DNA from: Leptospira interrogans
Lineage (GTDB): Bacteria > Spirochaetota > Leptospiria > Leptospirales > Leptospiraceae
Direction: 5' to 3'
NCBI RefSeq assembly: GCF_900156205.1
Contig: NZ_FTNA01000022.1
Span: 1 to 64,000 of the forward strand
DNA: 64,000 nucleotides
Numbering within the stretch: the first letter of the stretch is position 1; each line of letters starts with the position of its first letter. Under the pieces are notes generated by a model. That model ran no database searches, was not told where the DNA came from, and saw only the letters and a list, made by a program, of their open reading frames with translations. Shown here one piece after another: positions 55,472 through 64,000 of the stretch. Both the position numbers and the translations under genes were made by a program.

Positions 55472-56350
55472 ATGGACCAAGAATTTAAAAGATGGACCCG
55501 TCTTCTTAGGGCAATCGAAGCGGGAACAAAAATCGAACTCGATGGATATATACTCAACGATTCCTTTAGATCGAATTTAGAAAAGTTCGTAAAACTTTGT
55601 CTAGAAAACTATAACAAAAACGATCTGGCTCCAGTGGTTTATTCTGTAATTCAGGAAATGCTTCTACGGGCGACTGTCTCTAATCTGAGAGAATATTTTT
55701 GCCAGGAAAACGGAATCGATTTTTTCGATCAAAATTCTTTCGATTCTAGTGAAGAACAATTTAGGAAATTCTTAAATACTTTAGATCTCAAAGCGGTAAG
55801 AGATTCTTTAAAGTCAAAGGATTTATTTTTAAAAGTGATCATTCGTCACAACCATACTGGGCTGGCTGCAGAAGTATTCAATAATTCTAAATCGATTCCA
55901 TTTATAGAAGAACGTCTAAGAAAATATCTTGCTTCCGCAATGGAATATAAAAATCTAATGGACTATTATAATTCTTATCCGGAAGATAAAGAAGGCAAGA
56001 ATCTTGGGCTTGCATTTTCTATTTTAATGCTTCGTGAAACCGGATTAAAACCGGAATTGCTTAGAATCAGTTCCAGAAACGACGTTCATATTTCTAGACT
56101 GGAAATTCCGTTTGGAGAAGAATATAAAAGTATTCGTAAACAAATTCTAAAATCCTCTATTTTTACAAACGAAAACCAAGAACCAGAACTTCCTTGGAAA
56201 ACGAGCCGCTGCAGTTACTGTGGTAGAACCGTAGACGATCGTATTTTTTTCTCAAAAATTCCAGAGGATATTCCAGTTAAAGGAATTCCGGAACCAGTTC
56301 GGTCTGGAAACGGCATTTGTGCATGGTGTTTTTCCTCTTATTTAACGTAA
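55472..56350 (+). CDS. Helical protein with C-terminal zinc ribbon
   Basis: A 292-residue cytoplasmic protein of unknown family. The first 200 residues are mostly helical with no membrane segment. The last 48 carry four cysteines in two CxxC pairs: Cys247/Cys250 (CSYCGRT) and Cys283/Cys286 (CAWC). These should bind one zinc ion as a ribbon, as in many nucleic-acid or protein-binding proteins. Its final codons TTA-ACG-TAA are the first bases of an A element's terminal repeat, so the last Leu-Thr and the stop codon come from the repeat. A role cannot be assigned; neighbours give no hint. Confidence 0.75.
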   Translation: MDQEFKRWTRLLRAIEAGTKIELDGYILNDSFRSNLEKFVKLCLENYNKNDLAPVVYSVIQEMLLRATVSNLREYFCQENGIDFFDQNSFDSSEEQFRKFLNTLDLKAVRDSLKSKDLFLKVIIRHNHTGLAAEVFNNSKSIPFIEERLRKYLASAMEYKNLMDYYNSYPEDKEGKNLGLAFSILMLRETGLKPELLRISSRNDVHISRLEIPFGEEYKSIRKQILKSSIFTNENQEPELPWKTSRCSYCGRTVDDRIFFSKIPEDIPVKGIPEPVRSGNGICAWCFSSYLT

Positions 56351-56588
56351 GTTAGGCGTAAGAAAATTTTTCTAAAAGTAGTAGTTCTTACATTCATTTA
56401 TAGAAATGAGTAATCCTAATTTTTAAAGGTTAAAAACAGCTGATTTCCCACATTTCAATGTTTTATCGTAAAATATAGTTTTGTGAGAGTTCCCACAGAT
56501 TAAGTCGCATAATAAATTTTTTGTACATTTATTTTTGATGGAAAAATCAGGTTTTTATAAAAAGAATCCTGACTTCGAATTAACGTTA
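56342..56588 (+). repeat. A element supplying a stop codon
   Basis: About 247 bp. Left end TTAACGTAAGTTAGGCGTAA contains the last two codons and TAA stop of the zinc-ribbon gene. Right end CTGACTTCGAATTAACGTTA. A second A element follows at once. Confidence 0.8.
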
Positions 56589-56765
56589 TTTAACGTGAGT
56601 TAGACTAAGGAAATTTGGTTCTGAAAAAATTGAAATCTAAACTTTACAGACTGATTCTTTAGATGTGGGAACTACCATAAATTACGATTTTATGAACAAA
56701 TTCTAAAATTGTAGGAACTACTACTTTTAGAAAATTCTTTCTTATTTCCTGACTTCGAATCCACG
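56351..56765. other. Convergent spacer made of two tandem A elements
   Basis: Entirely occupied by the A elements at 56342-56588 and 56590-56771, which run into the ends of the genes on both sides. No ordinary terminator hairpin is seen between the two convergent genes. Confidence 0.8.
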
Positions 56766-56771
56766 TCATTT
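56590..56771 (+). repeat. A element supplying a second stop codon
   Basis: Left end TTAACGTGAGTTAGACTAAG, right end CTGACTTCGAATCCACGTCA. The right end contains the TGA stop (56766-56768, minus strand) of the MurU-like gene. Confidence 0.8.
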
Positions 56772-57494
56772 ATGATTGGGAAGTCTACAAAGTTCCAAAA
56801 ACTCTTTCCAACTAGAACCTAAACGTTCGGAAAAATCATTATCCTTTAGAGAAATATAATATTCTTTTTCACCTAAATCGAACACATTTCCTGGAAAAAT
56901 TTTTCCACCTAACCTTTGCTTAATGGAAAGTTCTTGAAAGATTTGAGAAAGATCAAAGAAAGTTTCTGATTGAATTCCATCCAGAATATTACTATTCAAC
57001 ACGGAAATTCCTACGTAGAACATATTTCCTTTTCCGAAAAGAATTTTCCCATTTTTCAATTCAAGTCCTGTATAACTCGCTGTCTTTGGCTGAGGCAATA
57101 AATACAAAAGGCAATCTTCTTCCGAAAGAACATTTGGCATTTGAAAAAGCTTTTCTGGAAAATAAAGAAAATCAGGATTAATAATCCCGACCGTTTCCCC
57201 CATCCATCCTGCCCTTTCCAATCCGGTTCTAATTCCTCCGGCTGTTCCCAAAATTTCTTTTTTTTCCTCAGAGAAAACCAGCGGAAAAAGTGAAAATGTT
57301 TCCAGCTCTTTACGAATCTTTTCTCCGAGATAATGAATATTGATTATGGCAACTTCTGCATTCTGTTTCCAAGCTTGAAATAAAGAATAATAGATAATAG
57401 GAATTCCATTTACAGTAAGTAGTGGTTTAGGAACGTTTTTGGTAAGCTCCTTCATCCTAGTTCCAAAACCGGCTGCGGGAATAAAAAATTTCAC
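56766..57494 (-). CDS. Sugar-1-phosphate nucleotidyltransferase, MurU-like
   Basis: A 242-residue cytoplasmic nucleotidyltransferase. The N-terminal signature PAAGFGTRMKELTKNVPKPL (residues 6-25) is the nucleotide- and sugar-phosphate-binding loop, with the catalytic Arg and Lys. A metal-site aspartate lies in GIINPDFLYF near residue 107, where most relatives have a 'NGD' form. The size (about 225-245) fits MurU, which activates MurNAc-1-phosphate with UTP, and is smaller than GlmU or ManC. It starts at GTG overlapping the stop of the AmgK-like kinase gene (GTGA), the classic AmgK-MurU pairing. The stop codon lies in an A element. Mannose-1-phosphate specificity cannot be excluded. Confidence 0.85.
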   Translation of the reverse strand: MKFFIPAAGFGTRMKELTKNVPKPLLTVNGIPIIYYSLFQAWKQNAEVAIINIHYLGEKIRKELETFSLFPLVFSEEKKEILGTAGGIRTGLERAGWMGETVGIINPDFLYFPEKLFQMPNVLSEEDCLLYLLPQPKTASYTGLELKNGKILFGKGNMFYVGISVLNSNILDGIQSETFFDLSQIFQELSIKQRLGGKIFPGNVFDLGEKEYYISLKDNDFSERLGSSWKEFLELCRLPNHK

Positions 57495-58486
57495 CTGATC
57501 CCTTTCATAAAATTAGAATCGGATAAGAGTTCTTCTTTTAATAGATGAAAAAATACGTAGAGTTGATCTGGAAACAAACCAACTTGAACAATTTCCAAAA
57601 GATTATCAAGCGCATTCAAAACACTTTGCTTATACTTATTCATCTTTTTGTCAGCTATCAAATAAAAATAAGAACCGAGAGCCTTGTAAGAACGTTGAAG
57701 ACATTGGATATAATAACATTCTTTAGACTTAGGAAAGTTTTGTTCACTAAGATTTAGAAAAATCTGATATAGTCCCTGTCTCATTCCAAACGGTATCGGT
57801 CTATACGCGTCGTAAAGAATACTGGCAAGATCATAAAAGGGAGTTCCCATTCGCGCGTCTTGAAAATCTATCATACAAATTTGATTTTGGGAATTAATCA
57901 GTAAGTTCCTTCCATGAAAATCTCTGTGACAAAAAACTTTCACTGGGTATTCTGCAAGAAAAGCAGAACATTCTTCGATAAAAATTTTAGTCTCACTTCT
58001 TAATTGAGTTTTGAGCTGAAATTCTTTTTTGAATTTTAGATAATTAGAATATGTAAAATTACTTTCAAAATCGAGTTTTTCTAAATCAAAATCTCTTGAA
58101 CTAACCGGAGGAATCGGATTTGTCTTTTGTAATTTGACAAGTATTTCTATCGATTTTATAAGCCAATCCCTATATTCCAAATCGTCTTCAATCGAAGTCA
58201 GATCCTTTTCTCCTCCATCGGTCATCAAAATTAAAAAATGGATCAAATCTTTCTTTAAGATTTCAGGAACTAAAAATTGTTCGTGACTTAAAAAATCAGC
58301 AATCTCTACAAAGTCGTGTTGAAAACGAAGGTCTTTGCAAAGAATTAGGGTTCTGTCCGGATAAACGACACGAAAATATTTTCGATCAGAGGCTTCGGAA
58401 ACGATCGGAGTAATTTCTTGAGGAAGTTTTCCAGAGAATTCCAAAAACTTCAGCTCTGGATCCGTGAGAGGAATTGAAATGTTCAT
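57491..58486 (-). CDS. Aminoglycoside-phosphotransferase-fold sugar kinase, AmgK-like
   Basis: A 331-residue kinase of the APH/choline-kinase fold. The Brenner catalytic loop is complete: HRDFHGRNLL with Asp189 and Asn194, then the metal-binding aspartate in MIDFQDARMGTPFYDLA near residue 208. Family members of this size next to a MurU-type gene are AmgK, which phosphorylates the anomeric hydroxyl of MurNAc and GlcNAc in cell-wall recycling. Antibiotic resistance enzymes share the fold, but this context argues against that. An AAGGT site precedes the ATG, four bases after the stop of the upstream sensor kinase. Assignment rests on fold plus gene pairing. Confidence 0.85.
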   Translation of the reverse strand: MNISIPLTDPELKFLEFSGKLPQEITPIVSEASDRKYFRVVYPDRTLILCKDLRFQHDFVEIADFLSHEQFLVPEILKKDLIHFLILMTDGGEKDLTSIEDDLEYRDWLIKSIEILVKLQKTNPIPPVSSRDFDLEKLDFESNFTYSNYLKFKKEFQLKTQLRSETKIFIEECSAFLAEYPVKVFCHRDFHGRNLLINSQNQICMIDFQDARMGTPFYDLASILYDAYRPIPFGMRQGLYQIFLNLSEQNFPKSKECYYIQCLQRSYKALGSYFYLIADKKMNKYKQSVLNALDNLLEIVQVGLFPDQLYVFFHLLKEELLSDSNFMKGIR

Positions 58487-58490
58487 AGTA

Positions 58491-60014
58491 TTATACCTTA
58501 TTCGGAAAAATTAAACGGAATTCAGTTCCGAAGTTCGGCTCCGATTCAATTTCGATTTTAATTTTGTGTTGGTCCGCAATTTCCTTGGCTACAAACATTC
58601 CGAGTCCAGTTCCCTTCCCAATTCCTTTTGTAGTAAAATACGGTTGATAAATTTTTTGAATCACTTCTTCGTCCATTCCAACTCCATCGTCCAAAACAGA
58701 CACGACAGGATGATGATTTTTAATATATACAGAAATTTGAATATTCCCCTGATTTCCAGTTGCGTCCGCGGAATTTAATACGATATTGGAAAGTAAAAGA
58801 GAAAGTTGATCCTGATTCGATTCTACAATCACTGGTATCGGTTCCGGTTTAAAATGGATCTTACAGTTTTTAAGTCTGGAAGTTTTCTGAAAAACGTCGA
58901 TTACACTTTCCACACATTCGTTTAGATCAATCGGCTCCGAAGCCCTTTTGAAATTCTCACCTGGTTTCCCTAACTGTAAAAGGTTGTTTGTAAGAGTCTT
59001 CAATTTGACCAATTGACTCCAAGTGATCTGAATCGCCTTTTGACGAATCGGATCCGTTGCATCTGGAAGTTTTGCAATCTCTATATGACCTTGAATCGCA
59101 GTCAAAGAATTGTTAATCTCGTGTCCTATACTCGAAGCAAGAATCGAAAGAAACGCCCTACGTTCCGCATCTATGAGTTTTTCAGAAATCAAAAGTTTAC
59201 TCGTTATATCTCTCGCAATTCCAGTATAATAAGTTTGACCTTCTATGTCATAATAACATATCGAAATTTCATAAGCTCTTACTTCCCCATTTTTACTTTT
59301 TAGATCGGCTCGGCTGATTCTTGAAATTTGCTTTTTATTTTTTCTTTTTAAGAGCCGATTTAGCCGTTCCATATAAAGTTTTTCTTTTCCAACTGGTATC
59401 AGAACTTCAAAATGTTTTCCTACAATTTCTTCTTCGACGTATCCAAATGCATCTAATGCGGCTCGGTTTAAACCCGAAAATTTCAATTCTCGATCCAAAG
59501 TAATTACACAATCACTAGTTGCGTTAAGAATATTATAATTTTGTAAATATAAGTCCTTAGCTCTTTGTGCGAGTTTAGTATTTTCCGTTTCCGATTTAAT
59601 CAGATTTTCTGCACGTTTATCCCTGGTTTCTTTTTCTATTTTAGCTCTTTCTAATATCTCCAAAATGTTTCTACGACGGATCGGTTTAGATATGTAATCG
59701 AATGCCCGATTGCGGACAGCTTCTTCCGCAGAATTGAGATCGGGATTTCCAGTCATTAAAATGACTGGAATATTTTCATTGATTTTACGGATTTCTTTTA
59801 CAACTTCGATTCCACTTTTACCGTTCATTACGATATCCGAAATAACCACATCCACTTTTTGGTTTCGAATAATTTCGAGAGCAGAATCCGAATCCTTTGC
59901 GGATAATACTTGATAACCTTCTTTGGAAATAACTCTTTCCAAAACGATACGAATTTCGAATTCATCGTCGATTACGAGTACCGATGTAAACTTTGATTCC
60001 ATAAACTTTTGCAC
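58491..60014 (-). CDS. REC-PAS-histidine kinase (NtrB-like output)
   Basis: A 507-residue cytoplasmic protein with a receiver at its N-terminus (about 10-125, phospho-acceptor Asp60 in VISDIVMNGKSG). A coiled coil (about 125-160) and PAS domain (about 160-275) follow. The HisKA helix has His298 in SSIGHEINNSLTA, and the ATPase (about 380-505) shows NIVLNSADATG, LDDGVGMDE and GKGTGLGMFVAKE. It starts at GTG (60014); an ATG at 60002 is an alternative. This is a kinase that is itself regulated by phosphorylation, probably by another kinase such as its upstream neighbour. It lies in one transcription unit with the AmgK- and MurU-like genes. Confidence 0.93.
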   Translation of the reverse strand: MQKFMESKFTSVLVIDDEFEIRIVLERVISKEGYQVLSAKDSDSALEIIRNQKVDVVISDIVMNGKSGIEVVKEIRKINENIPVILMTGNPDLNSAEEAVRNRAFDYISKPIRRRNILEILERAKIEKETRDKRAENLIKSETENTKLAQRAKDLYLQNYNILNATSDCVITLDRELKFSGLNRAALDAFGYVEEEIVGKHFEVLIPVGKEKLYMERLNRLLKRKNKKQISRISRADLKSKNGEVRAYEISICYYDIEGQTYYTGIARDITSKLLISEKLIDAERRAFLSILASSIGHEINNSLTAIQGHIEIAKLPDATDPIRQKAIQITWSQLVKLKTLTNNLLQLGKPGENFKRASEPIDLNECVESVIDVFQKTSRLKNCKIHFKPEPIPVIVESNQDQLSLLLSNIVLNSADATGNQGNIQISVYIKNHHPVVSVLDDGVGMDEEVIQKIYQPYFTTKGIGKGTGLGMFVAKEIADQHKIKIEIESEPNFGTEFRLIFPNKV

Positions 60015-60059
60015 TAAACTCTATTTTACCAAAAAAACGTCCTTATATAGGAAGGCGAA

Positions 60060-62369
<2,310 letters not shown>

Positions 62370-62919
62370 CCTGATTTCCAGTATAACCTGAAGTGAGTCT
62401 CGACTTACTTTCGATTCTTTGCAAGAACTAATTCCGGAAAACATACCAAATCAAACGTCTCTTTGATAAATGGTTTTTTGATAGATTTAGATTCCTTATA
62501 TAAGGATTTTTTAGGTCGATTTGTTGAAATTCCAAAACCCCACCACATAGTGCTAAAATTGTACAATTTGAATTTAGAATCTGCCCAAAATCTATAGGCT
62601 TCTTTCACACAGGAACTGATTTTGACATTCCTTATTTAGCGCCAATAAAAAGCGTGAGAGTAATTTTTTAGCAGATCTCTTTTAGTATATTTTCAAAGTT
62701 ATCAATTTCAATTGGTTTACCTGATTTATAGAATCTATTTTTCAAAATCCAATTTATTCAGAACTATGTAATAGAATGTCAGAAATTTTGTCTCTAAATT
62801 CAACTCCTAAAGTTTTGAAGGCGTTTCCACATTTTGAGTGGCTATAACTCAGGAACGAATTATCAAAGGTGAGAATATGGTATCAAAGTTTACTCTTTCA
62901 AATTTGAAAACACATCAGT

Positions 62920-63008
62920 TATTGACTATAAAATTCAAAAAGAACAATTATCCAATTAAATTTCTACATCAAATCACTGTTTTGCGACTGTCATATAGAA
63001 AACATCTT
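62920..63008 (-). repeat. E element, copy 5 (inverted)
   Basis: ATCACTGTTTTGCGACTGTC is the reverse complement of the E centre, flanked by TATAAAATTCAAAAAGAACA at the left. Confidence 0.55.
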
Positions 63009-63036
63009 AGAGTTGGCATTTTGAGCAAAGATAAAA

Positions 63037-63140
63037 TAGAGTTGTTGAAAAATGAATTCTCCATCTGTTTCCGTTGCATTGAGATGGACAATTTGAAGCA
63101 GTTTTGCAAATCTCCACTATAGAATTTTTCAAAAACTCTA
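63037..63140 (+). repeat. B element, copy 8
   Basis: TAGAGTTGTTGAAAAATGAA at the left, TCTCCATCTGTTTCCGTTGC inside, AGAATTTTTCAAAAACTCTA at the right. One of the best conserved copies. Confidence 0.82.
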
Positions 63141-63204
63141 TTTATTTTTGAGATAGGATTCCAATTAAAAATTCATTTGATAGAGGTTTCCTAAAAATAA
63201 CTTT

Positions 63205-64000
63205 ATGAAAGATGAATATTATAAACGAAATAAAAAATCTATACTTATGAAATTGATATATGGATCGTTTCTGAACTACTATCACTGGAAAAAGAAAAAA
63301 TACATGAAAGAAATTCTTGGGTTTAGGGATCTAAAAGTGGAAATCGGAGGGCATTTCATTTATTTTTTGGAAAAAAATCCAGAAAAAAAGAATTCGATCC
63401 TTTTAATTCATGGCCTTTTGGATTCCGCAACTGGGCTTAGAAAAGTGGCCCCTAAAATCAGAGAGGATTATCGTGTTTTGATTCCTGATATTCCCGGTTT
63501 TGGAAAAAGTAAACTTCCCAATCTTAAATATTTGTATCAAGTAAACGTTTTTGCGGATTTGATCTACGAGTCGATTCGAAAACTAAATCTCACCAATACA
63601 GTGTTAGGTGGTCATTCGATGGGGGCTTTGATTTCTATGCATATTGCACTTAAAGACAGCGAAAAAAGAATTTCCAAACTCGTTTTGATGGCTCCCGGTG
63701 GAATCCCTCATCCGAAACGGGACGAAATGAAAGAGCTTCTATTTCCTAAAACTGAAGAAGATCTTTTGAAACTTATTGAAGCGTTGTATTACGAAACTCC
63801 AACTCTGCCGGGAAAAATTGCCAGAAAAGCTCTCATTCAATCCTGGAATGAACTTCCAAATCAATTTTTAACTGTAAATACTATAGAAAGAGAAGAAGAA
63901 ATTTTCCTTGGAAAAAAGTTAAGTGCAATTCAAATTCCCGCTTTAATCCTTTCCGGTAAAGAAGATCCTATTACGGATACTACAATGATTAAAAAACTTC
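63205..64000 (+). CDS. Alpha/beta hydrolase, cut by the window edge
   Basis: The first 265 residues of a hydrolase whose end lies outside the window. The oxyanion-hole segment is LLIHGLLDSATGLRKV near residue 72. DIPGFGKS follows near 96, and the nucleophile elbow is GGHSMGAL near residue 137. The acid is in LSGKEDPITD near residue 255. The catalytic histidine should follow beyond the edge. The pattern is that of monoacylglycerol-lipase or epoxide-hydrolase-like enzymes; substrate unknown. The lysine-rich N-terminus has no signal peptide. I chose the ATG at 63205; an ATG at 63247 is also possible. Confidence 0.85.
   Translation, partial: MKDEYYKRNKKSILMKLIYGSFLNYYHWKKKKYMKEILGFRDLKVEIGGHFIYFLEKNPEKKNSILLIHGLLDSATGLRKVAPKIREDYRVLIPDIPGFGKSKLPNLKYLYQVNVFADLIYESIRKLNLTNTVLGGHSMGALISMHIALKDSEKRISKLVLMAPGGIPHPKRDEMKELLFPKTEEDLLKLIEALYYETPTLPGKIARKALIQSWNELPNQFLTVNTIEREEEIFLGKKLSAIQIPALILSGKEDPITDTTMIKKL

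Larger units (their letters stand above)
62370..63204. other. Gene-free region with E and B repeats
   Basis: Divergent spacer between the kinase operon and the alpha/beta hydrolase. Holds an inverted E element (62920-63008) and a B element (63037-63140). Two open frames of 67 and 94 codons lie across it; neither is credible. Confidence 0.6.

Noticed and set aside
57491..58486. Aminoglycoside resistance gene
   Set aside because: Only the kinase fold matches. The overlap with a MurU-like gene points to a sugar kinase instead.
62405..62608. 67-codon minus-strand frame at the PAS kinase start
   Set aside because: Overlaps the upstream end of the kinase reading frame with no start signal; probably leader sequence.
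62838..63122. 94-codon plus-strand frame
   Set aside because: Runs through an inverted E element and a B element, so its codons are repeat sequence.

Overview
The window looks like chromosomal DNA of a pathogenic-clade Leptospira. It is AT-rich, and its proteins carry spirochaete-style lipoboxes. The gene content is leptospiral in flavour: an LruC-domain lipoprotein, a DUF1566 (Lcl-type) lipoprotein, many sensor kinases, a 7TM-DISM nucleotide cyclase and RND pumps. Long gene-free stretches are filled with dispersed repeats. The species cannot be fixed from the sequence alone. The coding regions listed add up to about 44 kb of 64 kb, which is low for a bacterium. I see no phage, CRISPR array, toxin-antitoxin pair or intact insertion sequence.

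Layout. 1-8 kb: an exported repeat protein, a PEBP/YbhB-family protein and a membrane class III nucleotidyl cyclase. 8-12.3 kb: an RND efflux permease followed by a TetR regulator. 13.9-17.9 kb: two lipoproteins, a YheT-like hydrolase and an outer-membrane protein. 18.8-22.5 kb: DoxX and pirin divergent from an SRPBCC protein and a hybrid histidine kinase. 23.2-25.2 kb: coaE, a SPOR protein and a FFLEELY-motif relative in one operon. 26.8-32.5 kb: an LruC-domain lipoprotein, a NarL-type two-component pair and a porin. 33-39 kb: a second RND permease and the sppA / membrane protein / surE operon. 40-41.1 kb: a TPR protein and three tRNA genes (Pro, Arg, His). 41.6-47.5 kb: a hypothetical protein, a TIGR01777 epimerase-like protein and a 1259-residue Ig-like plus FG-GAP lipoprotein. 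49-54.4 kb: galK-STAS-UDG and pgi. 55.5-62.4 kb: a zinc-ribbon protein, then a four-gene minus-strand operon of two histidine kinases with an AmgK-like sugar kinase and a MurU-like nucleotidyltransferase. The right edge cuts an alpha/beta hydrolase.

The intergenic DNA is the most unusual part. At least five families of short non-coding elements recur, here named A to E, plus a fragmentary family F. A has roughly 25-bp terminal inverted repeats. B is about 103 bp with TA-bounded inverted ends. C is about 155 bp. D is about 95 bp. E is about 105 bp. They are nested or abut each other, and a palindromic 16-mer related to TGTGGGAACTACCACA recurs through them. Three genes have their stop codon inside the terminal repeat of an A element.

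The best leads are the AmgK/MurU-like cell-wall salvage pair co-transcribed with two sensor kinases, one of which has a one-base homopolymer frameshift in its last ATPase motif; the A elements that write the ends of genes; and an inverted repeat touching the start codon of the NarL-type sensor kinase.
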